A DNA stretch of 55,735 nt from Candidatus Giovannonibacteria bacterium (GTDB lineage: Bacteria > Patescibacteriota > Minisyncoccia > JACPKW01 > UBA11713). Of this stretch, positions 18,865 through 27,826 are shown one piece after another. The notes below the pieces were generated by a model that was given only the letters and a program-made list of their open reading frames with translations, was not told the DNA's origin and did no database searches. The translations under genes and the position numbers were made by a program. How positions within the stretch are numbered: position 1 is the first letter of the stretch; the number at the start of each line of letters is the position of its first letter. The DNA lies in contig JACPKW010000007.1 of the NCBI GenBank assembly GCA_016186825.1, positions 1 to 55,735 of the forward strand. Direction: 5' to 3'.

Positions 18865-19473
18865 CTACTTTCTATTCTCGAAAGCATGTTTAAGAGTGTC
18901 GCGATCGGAATATTCAAGTTCCGTGCCTGTCGAAAGGCCGCGGCCAAGGCGAGATATTTTTAACTTTCTTTTTGCTAAAATAGGCTCAATGATTTTTTCG
19001 ATATAACGGACTGTCATATCGCCTTCGGTAGTGGAAGAGAGGCCGATAATAATTTCATTAATTTCTTTTGAACTTTCTACTTTCTTGAAAAGTTCGCGGA
19101 AGCGGAGCTTGTCTTGTTTTTCCGGCCGGAGAGGGGAGAGAAGCCCACCTAAAACATAATATTTTCCATCAAAGATTTTATTTTTTTCAAGATTTTCAAG
19201 ATCCGCATCTTTTTCCAGTATTAAAAGTTTAGAATTATCTCGCGACTTATCCGCGCAAATATTGCATACCTCTGATTTTCCCTCGAAAATTCTGAAGCAC
19301 ACGGAACAGTGCGAAACTTCTTTAGAAAGCCTAGATAAAACATCAGAAAATTCTTCAATAATTTTTGGATTTTCGTCTACCAATGCATAAACAAAACGCC
19401 GAGCCTGCCGCGGCCCGATTCCCGGAAGTTTTTGAAAAATTTCGATGAGTTTAATTATTATTGAAGTTGCCAT
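18865..19473 (-). CDS. recR: Recombination protein RecR
   Basis: LPGIGPRQARRFVYALVD, CSVCFRIFEGKSEVCNICAD, Toprim YYVLGGLLSPLR. Confidence 0.95.
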   Translation of the reverse strand: MATSIIIKLIEIFQKLPGIGPRQARRFVYALVDENPKIIEEFSDVLSRLSKEVSHCSVCFRIFEGKSEVCNICADKSRDNSKLLILEKDADLENLEKNKIFDGKYYVLGGLLSPLRPEKQDKLRFRELFKKVESSKEINEIIIGLSSTTEGDMTVRYIEKIIEPILAKRKLKISRLGRGLSTGTELEYSDRDTLKHAFENRK

Positions 19474-19505
19474 AATTGATAAATTATAGCATTTGATTCG
19501 CCTTT

Positions 19506-19544
19506 AAAAAAAGCGGCACTGGAGCTATTTTGCTCACAGTGCCG
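19506..19544 (-). terminator. Rho-independent terminator on minus strand
   Basis: CGGCACTG...CAGTGCCG with poly-A on plus strand (poly-T on minus). Confidence 0.85.
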
Positions 19545-19560
19545 GTTGAACATTTGGTGA

Positions 19561-20139
19561 TTAACACGCCTGTTTTTTGAAAACCATGATGTCAAACACT
19601 AGCTGCGTCCATTCCTCGGTCGCATCTATCCTGCATTTCGCTTCCTCGCGAAGCAGATAAATGCGAGTCCAGGCAAGTTCGCCAGGTGTCATCCAGGCCT
19701 TTGCCAAATCCCATGTTGCCCCTCTCAAATGGGAAGATGCTTTCGGGCCTCTTGCTGGCGCTGCGTTCTTATTTCGCATCCGCAAATCCTCTTGATATTC
19801 GATATAACGAACGGCCGAGGTAACAATGTGTGGCTTACGAAAAATGCCAAAAAAGATGCGGGTCATTTCGAGGAAAAAATCGTTTGCCCAAGGTCTTGAA
19901 TAGCGGAGCTCTTTGCCAAGCCGCCGATCCACCTTCAAAAATCCATTTTCTGGAAGCGGAATCAGCAATTTCAATCGTCGAAACTTGGAAACATGCGTTT
20001 CATCACGGAGCGCAGTCAAATCTTGAAGATCAGCAACTCGGTTTCTGAAAATAAGAGAAAGACCGGATCCGTTTAAAGAGACTTCCGCATTCGCTATCGG
20101 GACAATAAGAAACAAAAAAATTAAAAGCAAAAATGTCAT
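19561..20139 (-). CDS. Hypothetical secreted protein
   Basis: Signal peptide MTFLLLIFLFLIVPIANA; own terminator; no family recognised. Confidence 0.6.
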   Translation of the reverse strand: MTFLLLIFLFLIVPIANAEVSLNGSGLSLIFRNRVADLQDLTALRDETHVSKFRRLKLLIPLPENGFLKVDRRLGKELRYSRPWANDFFLEMTRIFFGIFRKPHIVTSAVRYIEYQEDLRMRNKNAAPARGPKASSHLRGATWDLAKAWMTPGELAWTRIYLLREEAKCRIDATEEWTQLVFDIMVFKKQAC

Positions 20140-20216
20140 AGTTCCGCCCTCCTTTCCCAAATCAAAATTAGCAGTTTTTATTAAATTTTGTCAAACCAAA
20201 CCAACCAAGGCAAATC

Positions 20217-21647
20217 TTATCCTACTTCGAAGGATTCAAAACCAGCTCCTTCGTCAAGAGAGCTGAAGGAGACTTTTTCCTGGTTAAAGTAGAGGTCTGC
20301 TTTCCCGACGGGGCCGTTTCTATGCTTTGCAATAAGTATTTCAGCTTGATTGGGTCTGGATGAATTTTCTCGGTAGCGGTCTTCGCGATAAATAAACATA
20401 ACTACATCAGCATCCTGTTCAATTGAACCCGATTCACGAAGATCCGAAAGGCGAGGAATCGGAGGATGTCGTTGTTCAACGGCGCGCGAGAGCTGGGAGA
20501 GTGCGAGCACCGGAACGTTCAGTTCGCGCGCTAGGCCCTTCAGGGAGCGTGAGATTTCAGTAATTTGTTGAACCATGCTGTCGGACGTTGTTCGCGGCTG
20601 CATAAGCTGGAGGTAATCAATTACCAGAAGTCCCAGATTGCCGTGTTCAGCCTGCAGGCGGCGCGCCATCGCACGCATCTGCAAGATATTGTTTGACGCT
20701 TCATCATCGATATACAGCGGCGCTTTGGAGAGCCGATCAAGCGCATCTCTGATTCTTAGAAAATCATCTGAATTTTCCGAGAGGCGTCCTGTCCGAAGTT
20801 TCCAAAGATCAACATGCGCCTCGGCAGCAATGAAACGGTCAACCAATTGCTGCGTGGACATTTCAAGTGAAAAAATTCCGACCGGAATATTTTGGTGAAC
20901 CGAAACGTTGCGGGCGATATCAAGCGCGAGCGCGGTTTTACCTATAGATGGGCGGGCGGCAATAATAACAAGATCGGATTTCTGAAGACCCGCAAGCAAG
21001 TTGTCCAGTTCTCGAAAGCCGGTGGGAACTCCGCGCATCTCGTTTTTATTTTTGTGCAAGTGATCAATCCGTTCCCAGGCTTCCTCGAGCACCGTTCCCA
21101 GCGATGAAAACTTTTGCGAAAGCGAACGCTGGGAGATCGCAAAAACTTTGCGTTCCGCCTCGTCGAGAATTTCATCAATTTCGCCGCTTTCCTTGTATCC
21201 GAGGTCCGCAATTTCTCCAGAAGCCTGAATCAATTCGCGGGAAACTCTTTTTTTTCTGACAATTTCCGCGTAATAGACAATATTTGATGCCGACGGAACA
21301 GCATTTACTAAATCGGCGAGATAGCCCGAACCACCAACCGAGTCGAGCTGTCCTTTTTCACGAAGTTTCGTGGAAACCGAAAGAAGATCAATTGGTTCGT
21401 GGCGTTCGAAAAGATCTATGACAGCACTAAAAATTATTTGATGCGCAGGCCTGTAAAAATCTTCCGCTCTTAAAATATCCGCAATTTTAATGATTGCGTT
21501 TTGATCGAGCATCAAAGCTCCAAGCGTAGAGATTTCAGCTTCAATTGCCTGCGGAGGAATGCGAACCTGCCCTGAAGCAAAAGGTGATTCCACCTGCCCG
21601 TTCGGCAGGCGGATTCCTAGCCCCGATTGCTTTTCTGGAAGCGCCAT
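20217..21647 (-). CDS. dnaB: Replicative DNA helicase
   Basis: PPQAIEAEISTLGALMLDQNAI, Walker A ARPSIGKTALALDIA, LSQLSRAVEQR. Confidence 0.97.
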   Translation of the reverse strand: MALPEKQSGLGIRLPNGQVESPFASGQVRIPPQAIEAEISTLGALMLDQNAIIKIADILRAEDFYRPAHQIIFSAVIDLFERHEPIDLLSVSTKLREKGQLDSVGGSGYLADLVNAVPSASNIVYYAEIVRKKRVSRELIQASGEIADLGYKESGEIDEILDEAERKVFAISQRSLSQKFSSLGTVLEEAWERIDHLHKNKNEMRGVPTGFRELDNLLAGLQKSDLVIIAARPSIGKTALALDIARNVSVHQNIPVGIFSLEMSTQQLVDRFIAAEAHVDLWKLRTGRLSENSDDFLRIRDALDRLSKAPLYIDDEASNNILQMRAMARRLQAEHGNLGLLVIDYLQLMQPRTTSDSMVQQITEISRSLKGLARELNVPVLALSQLSRAVEQRHPPIPRLSDLRESGSIEQDADVVMFIYREDRYRENSSRPNQAEILIAKHRNGPVGKADLYFNQEKVSFSSLDEGAGFESFEVG

Positions 21648-21710
21648 TTTTTAAGAATAAACCCCGCCATTAAACGTTACAACGAGACAAAAGTTGATAA
21701 GCTGTGCAGT

Positions 21711-23096
21711 CTAATGGATTTTTTCTATTACAGGGCCCCCCGGAGTGTCTTTGATATTAAATCCAAGCTTTTTAGCTTGCTTGCGAAGCGCATCTGCCTC
21801 TTTCCAGCTTTTAATTTTGCGGTATTCCTCGCGTTTTTTGGTAAGTATGAGTATTTCATCTGGAATTGCGTCACTTTTAAATTTATTCAGCGCCAGTCCC
21901 AATATGTGGTCTGCAAATAGGAGCAGCTCTTTTATGTTTTTGTTTTTTTTGAGATAAGCGTAAAGAATCGCGAGGGCGGCGGGAATGTTCAGATCATCAT
22001 TTAATTTATTAGTAAATTCTTTTTTGAATGACTGGAATAATTTATTTCCGCCTGCGCCCTTATTTTTCAGATTTGAGGGTGCATCCTGATAAATATTTTG
22101 AAGACGCAATCTTCCAAGGCGGCTTGCTTTTAGCGCTTGCCAGGAAAATGAAAGGGGCGAGCGGTAGTGCGCGCTAAAAACAAAATAGCGGAAATCGAGC
22201 GGCTCAAAACCCTTTGCTTCGAGAGTATCGAGGGTAATTGCGTTTCCTTCCGATTTGCCCATGCGCGTTTTGCCCAAATTTAAAAACTCGGAGTGCATCC
22301 AAAAGCGCGCAAATTTTTTGCCAAATGCGGCTTCTGACTGGGCGATTTCATTTGTGTGATGCGGATGAATATGGTCCACCCCGCCTGCGTGAATATCGAT
22401 GAGTAGTCCCAGATATTTTAAGCTCATAGCGGAGCACTCAATATGCCAGCCGGGGAAACCTACACCCCAGGGCGAGGGCCATTCCATTTGCCTTTGCTCA
22501 ACTTTAGGCGAAAATTTCCAAAGCGCAAAGTCCATCGGATTTCTTTTCTCGCCTAGGCTCACGCGCGATCCTGCTCTTAACCCTTTCAGTTTTGATTTCA
22601 CAAGAACTCCGTAATTTTTAAATTTTTTCGTATCAAAATAAATCCCGTCTTTGGTGCGGTAGGTATATTTTTTCTTTTCCAATTTTTTTATGAGCTCAAT
22701 TTGCTCCTTAATATGCTCTGTTGCGCGCGGAAAAAAATCTGCCGGAAGAATATTTAATTTCTTAAGGTCTTCTTTAAATAGTTTTTCATACTCGCGCGAA
22801 ATATCCCAAGCGGATTTTCTTTGCGCACGCGCTTCCTTTTCGATTTTATCTTCACCTGTGTCTAAATCATGTTCGAGATGCCCGACATCCGTGATATTCA
22901 TTATATGCCTTACTTTAAAATTATTTAGAAGCAGAGTACGCTTGAGAATGTCTTCATTTATATAAGTTCTGAAGTTCCCAATGTGCGCTCTTTGGTAAAC
23001 CGTCGGACCGCAAGCGTAAAAACGCACCTCTTGGGAGCGATTTGGCTTAAAATTTTCCTTTTTTTTTGAAAGCGAATTGTAAAGTTTCAGGGCCAT
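21711..23096 (-). CDS. cysS: Cysteinyl-tRNA synthetase
   Basis: YACGPTVYQRAHIGNFRTYI, GWHIECSAMS, GKTRMGKSEGNAI. Confidence 0.97.
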   Translation of the reverse strand: MALKLYNSLSKKKENFKPNRSQEVRFYACGPTVYQRAHIGNFRTYINEDILKRTLLLNNFKVRHIMNITDVGHLEHDLDTGEDKIEKEARAQRKSAWDISREYEKLFKEDLKKLNILPADFFPRATEHIKEQIELIKKLEKKKYTYRTKDGIYFDTKKFKNYGVLVKSKLKGLRAGSRVSLGEKRNPMDFALWKFSPKVEQRQMEWPSPWGVGFPGWHIECSAMSLKYLGLLIDIHAGGVDHIHPHHTNEIAQSEAAFGKKFARFWMHSEFLNLGKTRMGKSEGNAITLDTLEAKGFEPLDFRYFVFSAHYRSPLSFSWQALKASRLGRLRLQNIYQDAPSNLKNKGAGGNKLFQSFKKEFTNKLNDDLNIPAALAILYAYLKKNKNIKELLLFADHILGLALNKFKSDAIPDEILILTKKREEYRKIKSWKEADALRKQAKKLGFNIKDTPGGPVIEKIH

Positions 23097-23097
23097 G

Positions 23098-24015
23098 CTA
23101 GATCCAGTGCCTATATTTGAAAAATCCGTACATCAAGAATATTACTGCGATTAGAATCCCTACAATAATCCAGAAGTCGTTGGGATCGCCTACAATCGGG
23201 CGTCCCGCGGCGTCAATTGAAAAAACAGTGGCGATAAGCGAGAGGGGGAATGTGAAAAGCGCAAGCATCGTAAACATTTTTACGATTTCGTTTGTGCGGT
23301 GGGTAAGAAAAGAGTTGTTGGTTTCATAAAGAGTTTCAAGCGCGTCCTTGTTATTTTCGCTAAGACTCATAATGCGGCGCCACGAGCTCAAAAGTTTTCT
23401 GACAGAATCCAAAAAGTTGTCGCCAAAAAATTCGGGAGCAAGGCCGCGGAGCGCTTCCAAGACGCTTTCATGCGTTCGGACTGCGCGCAGGAAATCAAGA
23501 ATATCGCGGCGGAGATATGAGATATCCTTGATCAGTGTTTTTTCGTTATCTTTAAAAATAAAAATTCTTTCTTCGATCCGGTCTACTTTAGACTGAATAC
23601 GCTCGAGCTCTTTATAAATGCTTTCATAGAGCGTGCTCCAGAGGGCGTAGAGAAGAGCTGAGGGATTGTCAAAATGCTGATCGCGAACGGCCAAATTGAG
23701 GTCGCAGGAATCAAAAAAATCTGCGAGCGGGCGCATCGTGTCATAGTGGACTGTTAAGAGAAAATTTTTTCCGACTACTATATCAATTTCTTTTGACCGT
23801 AGTGAGTGCCGGTCTGGATCAGAAAGAGGGAAATAGAGAACAAAATATAAATGCGAATCGTAGCTGTCCGAGCGCGGGCGGAGGCTCGGACGAAGCAGTC
23901 CCTCCGAGACGAGAGGATGCAGGCTGAATTCCTTTGAGGCCTTTACGATGTCCTCGGCGGTAGGATTGTGGAGGTTCAACCATTTGAGGCCTTTATGTTC
24001 GATTCTTGAGATCAT
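23098..24015 (-). CDS. corA: CorA-type magnesium transporter
   Basis: Two C-terminal TM helices after LALFTFPLSLIATVFSID; ends MYGFFKYRHWI. Confidence 0.85.
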   Translation of the reverse strand: MISRIEHKGLKWLNLHNPTAEDIVKASKEFSLHPLVSEGLLRPSLRPRSDSYDSHLYFVLYFPLSDPDRHSLRSKEIDIVVGKNFLLTVHYDTMRPLADFFDSCDLNLAVRDQHFDNPSALLYALWSTLYESIYKELERIQSKVDRIEERIFIFKDNEKTLIKDISYLRRDILDFLRAVRTHESVLEALRGLAPEFFGDNFLDSVRKLLSSWRRIMSLSENNKDALETLYETNNSFLTHRTNEIVKMFTMLALFTFPLSLIATVFSIDAAGRPIVGDPNDFWIIVGILIAVIFLMYGFFKYRHWI

Positions 24016-24034
24016 AATATTTTTAGTATACTAT

Positions 24035-25276
24035 ATGGAAATAAGGCCTTCTATGTATAACGAATCGAGACCAAGGAAGTCTTTTTTTATTATTAGCTCC
24101 ATTGTCGTAATTATTGCGGCTTTCGCGCTCGGCGTGTTCTTTGGATTTTCAAAACGCCCGGCAATCGAGCAAATTACTGGAATTACGAGTAAAGAGCCGG
24201 AGATAGATAAAGCTCAAGAAGTTGATTTTTCGCCATTCTGGGCGGCTTGGAAGATTGTTGAAGAGCGATACGCGGGCTCTGAAAAAGTCGACCGTCAAAA
24301 GATGATTTGGGGCGCGATTCAGGGCGCGGTTTCGTCGGTAGGGGATCCTTATACGACTTTCTTCCCGCCGGAAGAGAAAAAACTTTTTGAATCTGAAATC
24401 AAAGGAAATTTCGAGGGTGTGGGAATGGAGATCGGCATTAAAAAAGGAATGCTTACTGTGGTTGCGCCGCTGAAAGACACGCCTGCTTTTCGCGCGGGCA
24501 TAAAGCCTGGCGATAAAATTTTAAAAATAGGGGATAAGGAAACGATCGATATGACAACTGACGAGGCTGTGCGCTTAATCAGAGGCGAAGGGGGCACGAA
24601 AATTAAATTAATAATTCTTTCTGCAGACAGCGAGAAACCGCGCGAAGTTGAGCTTACGCGCGAGGTTATCAAAATTCCTGTGTTAGATACGGAGCAAAAA
24701 AGCGATGGAATATTCGTAATTAAACTTTATAATTTTTCGAGCGATTCGACAAACGAATTTCGAAAGGCGTTGCGCCAGTTTACAGATTCCGGCTCGAATA
24801 AATTGATATTGGATCTGCGCAGCAATCCGGGAGGATTTCTCGATGCTGCGGTTGACATCTCTAGCTGGTTTTTGGATATGTCGAAGATTGTAGTGCGGGA
24901 ACATTTTAAAGACGGGCGCGAAGAGCTCTATCGTTCAAAAGGATATCCTATCAGCAGATTTCCGATGGTCGTATTGGTTAATAACGGCTCTGCTTCCGCT
25001 TCGGAGATCGTTGCCGGCGCCTTGCAGGATCAAGGCGCGGCGAAACTTGTTGGCGAAAAAACATTCGGCAAAGGTTCCGTCCAAGAGCTTGTTAGCGTGA
25101 CGGACGATACTTCGCTCAAAGTTACTATCGCGCGCTGGCTCACACCTAAGGGGACGGACATTTCTAAGAACGGATTGACTCCGGACTTTGAAGTAAAAAA
25201 TACTGAAGATGCAGAAGCGGAAGGGCGCGATTTGCAGTTTGAAAAAGCTCTTGAAGTATTAAAAAATTGGAAGTGA
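24035..25276 (+). CDS. ctpA: S41 carboxyl-terminal processing peptidase with PDZ
   Basis: GVGMEIGIKKGMLTVV, PDZ FRAGIKPGDKILKIG, NNGSASASEIVAGALQD, GEKTFGKGSVQEL. Confidence 0.94.
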   Translation: MEIRPSMYNESRPRKSFFIISSIVVIIAAFALGVFFGFSKRPAIEQITGITSKEPEIDKAQEVDFSPFWAAWKIVEERYAGSEKVDRQKMIWGAIQGAVSSVGDPYTTFFPPEEKKLFESEIKGNFEGVGMEIGIKKGMLTVVAPLKDTPAFRAGIKPGDKILKIGDKETIDMTTDEAVRLIRGEGGTKIKLIILSADSEKPREVELTREVIKIPVLDTEQKSDGIFVIKLYNFSSDSTNEFRKALRQFTDSGSNKLILDLRSNPGGFLDAAVDISSWFLDMSKIVVREHFKDGREELYRSKGYPISRFPMVVLVNNGSASASEIVAGALQDQGAAKLVGEKTFGKGSVQELVSVTDDTSLKVTIARWLTPKGTDISKNGLTPDFEVKNTEDAEAEGRDLQFEKALEVLKNWK

Positions 25277-25278
25277 CT

Positions 25279-25731
25279 ATGATTAAAGTTGTTTTGCTAA
25301 AAGATGTCCCGCAAGTCGGCGTTTGCGGTGAAGTAAAGGAGCTTAAGGATGGCTTTGTCAGAAATTTTCTTCTGCCGCGCAGGCTTGCCGAGATTGCGTC
25401 AGCAAATAAAATCAGAGAAATCGAGAACACAAAAAGAAGAGCCGATCTTGAACGCCAAAATATTAATAATGAGTCAAGGAAAGAATTTGCTAAAATCGCA
25501 GGCATGAAGTTTACAATCGAATCAAAGTCAAACGAATCCGGACATCTTTTTAAAGGCATCTCTGCCGAGGATATCTCAAAGTTTCTTCAGAAAAAAGGTT
25601 TTGTCCAAATGAATGATGGGTGGGTAATTTTGGAAAAGCCAATTAAGGAGACGGGAAGCCATAAGATAAAACTGAAACACGGCGAAAACGAGGCCGAAAT
25701 TGAGCTTGAGATCAACCCTCAAAGAAAGTAA
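25279..25731 (+). CDS. rplI: Ribosomal protein L9
   Basis: MIKVVLLKDVPQVGVCGEVKELKDGFVRNFLLPRRLA plus C-terminal domain. Confidence 0.94.
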   Translation: MIKVVLLKDVPQVGVCGEVKELKDGFVRNFLLPRRLAEIASANKIREIENTKRRADLERQNINNESRKEFAKIAGMKFTIESKSNESGHLFKGISAEDISKFLQKKGFVQMNDGWVILEKPIKETGSHKIKLKHGENEAEIELEINPQRK

Positions 25732-25789
25732 ATACTTTTAATTATGCGCTCCTTCCTTGAAATCATTCACAGAAAAGTGATAGTAAATT

Positions 25790-27055
25790 ATGCGCACAGT
25801 AAAGAATCGGTCTCGAATCAATGATTATCTAAGAAGTTATAGCTTTGTTGGAAGTTTACGTTCGCTATTTTCGGATTATGAAAGTTTCCAAACGAAAGTA
25901 GATTTTTTAGAAATAGGAGAAAAAAAAATTCCGAAATACACAAATGAGTTTTGGACATCAAAGCAAAGACAGGCTTCTTCTCTTCACGAAATCGCATATC
26001 GCGCGTGTTTTAAACCTCAATTGCCGCGTTTTTTTATTAATCTGCTGACTAAAACAGGTGACAATGTTTATGATCCATTTTCTGGCCGAGGGACAACAGT
26101 TATTGAGGCTGGAATTTTGGGACGCAATATAATCTCGAATGATATAAATCCTTTAAGCCAAGTATTGTGCAGTCCAAGATTTTTTGTGCCAAATTTGCAG
26201 CAGGTTTTAACGCGAATAAAGAATATTAATATTGACTACAATTCCAGAGCCGATATAGATATTTCGATGTTTTATCATCAAAAAACAGAAGCGGAAATAG
26301 TGTCCTTGAAAAAATATTTTCAAAATTTAGCGGCAAGAAATAAATCAGATCATATTGATAAATGGATAAATATGGCCGCTACTAATAAGCTTACGGGCCA
26401 CTCACCAGGTTTTTTCTCAGTTTATACGCTTCCTCCCAATCAGGCTGCTTCACAGAAAAGTCAGATCAGGATTAACGAAAAAAAGAAGCAGAGGCCGGAA
26501 TATCGAAACGTAAAAGAAATAATATTGAAAAAAACCCTAAGTCTGACAAGAAATCTCAATATCTCCGAAAAGAATAACCTTTCGAATTCAGGAAAGAAAG
26601 CCGTGTTTCTGTGTGAAGATTCCGGAAATACACATAAAATTAAATCTCATTCAGTTCAATTGACTGTAACATCTCCTCCTTTTTTGGACATTGTTAGTTA
26701 TCGCCAAGATAATTGGCTAAGATGTTGGTTTAACGACATTAATGCCCGTGAGATTTCAAATAAAATGTCAATTTCAAAAACTGTTGAAGATTGGTCCAAT
26801 TCAATGGGCCGCGTTTTTGGAGAACTCTTTAGAATTACAAAAAAGGGTGGTTGGGTGGCCTTTGAGGTAGGCGAGGTCAGAAATGGCTCAATAAATCTTG
26901 ATGAATTTGTTATACCGCTCGGTGTAAGTTCAGGATTTGAGTGCGAAGGAGTTCTTATCAATCAGCAGAGCTTCACGAAAACATCAAATATTTGGGGAGT
27001 AAAAAACAATTCTCGCGGCACAAATACAAATCGAATAGTATTATTTCACAAATGA
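25790..27055 (+). CDS. DNA methyltransferase (N4/N6 type), solitary
   Basis: DPFSGRGTTVIEAGILGRNIISNDINPLS (SAM motif) and TVTSPPFLDIVSY (TSPP[YF] catalytic motif). Confidence 0.87.
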   Translation: MRTVKNRSRINDYLRSYSFVGSLRSLFSDYESFQTKVDFLEIGEKKIPKYTNEFWTSKQRQASSLHEIAYRACFKPQLPRFFINLLTKTGDNVYDPFSGRGTTVIEAGILGRNIISNDINPLSQVLCSPRFFVPNLQQVLTRIKNINIDYNSRADIDISMFYHQKTEAEIVSLKKYFQNLAARNKSDHIDKWINMAATNKLTGHSPGFFSVYTLPPNQAASQKSQIRINEKKKQRPEYRNVKEIILKKTLSLTRNLNISEKNNLSNSGKKAVFLCEDSGNTHKIKSHSVQLTVTSPPFLDIVSYRQDNWLRCWFNDINAREISNKMSISKTVEDWSNSMGRVFGELFRITKKGGWVAFEVGEVRNGSINLDEFVIPLGVSSGFECEGVLINQQSFTKTSNIWGVKNNSRGTNTNRIVLFHK

Positions 27056-27084
27056 GCAAGGAAGAAAATTGCAAATAAAATGGA

Positions 27085-27369
27085 TCAAAATTGCTTTGCG
27101 ATTACACGCACCATGTTAACGCGCTTTGCTTTTCCATTGAAGGAATGCCGGCGGGATGTATAAAAATCTACCGTCCCTGTTACAAGCGAGTATATTGTGT
27201 GGTCCTTCCCTAGCTTCGCGTTTGTTCCCGGAAAAAATTTCGTCCCGCGTTGGCGCACTATGATGGAACCAGCTTGGGCTTTTTCGCCCGCGAAAAGCTT
27301 AACTCCAAGAAATTTCGGCTGCGAGTCGCGCAGATTTGATGTCGAGCCAGTTGCTTTTGTATGTGCCAT
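27085..27369 (-). CDS. rpmA: Ribosomal protein L27
   Basis: [61 protein letters not shown]. Confidence 0.97.
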   Translation of the reverse strand: MAHTKATGSTSNLRDSQPKFLGVKLFAGEKAQAGSIIVRQRGTKFFPGTNAKLGKDHTIYSLVTGTVDFYTSRRHSFNGKAKRVNMVRVIAKQF

Positions 27370-27418
27370 AAAATCAGTTTATAGTTAGTGGTTTTTAGTT
27401 TATAGTTAGACAAGAACA

Positions 27419-27823
27419 ATGATAAGGGAAAAAATAGAAAAGATCAAGTTCTCCTTTCTGCCGCACGAAAATGATATTATTTTCGTGCTTGCTGTTATTT
27501 TAATCGGGGTAATCGGCTTTGGGCTTGGAAGAATTTCTGTTTCGAAGGAAAAATATGCGATAAAAATTGAACAAAATAAAATAGAACAAAAAAAAGCGCA
27601 AAAAACAGATGATCAAAGCGCTGCAATCATAAAAGCAGGGGAGAGCGCGCAAGTTGCAAAAAAAAATGAGCAGTTTGTAGGGTCAAAAAACGGCGATGTC
27701 TTCCATTTGCCTTCATGTCCCGGCGCCAAAAGAATAAAAGAAGAGAATAAAATTTATTTTACCTCAAAAGAAAATGCAGAAAAAGCGGGCTATCGGCCTG
27801 CGGAAAACTGCGAGGGTATTTAG
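27419..27823 (+). CDS. Membrane-anchored protein with Ada-like Cys metal-binding (sunset-type) domain
   Basis: N-terminal TM; C-terminal GSKNGDVFHLPSCPGAKRIKEENKIYFTSKENAEKAGYRPAENC. Confidence 0.65.
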   Translation: MIREKIEKIKFSFLPHENDIIFVLAVILIGVIGFGLGRISVSKEKYAIKIEQNKIEQKKAQKTDDQSAAIIKAGESAQVAKKNEQFVGSKNGDVFHLPSCPGAKRIKEENKIYFTSKENAEKAGYRPAENCEGI

Positions 27824-27826
27824 GTC

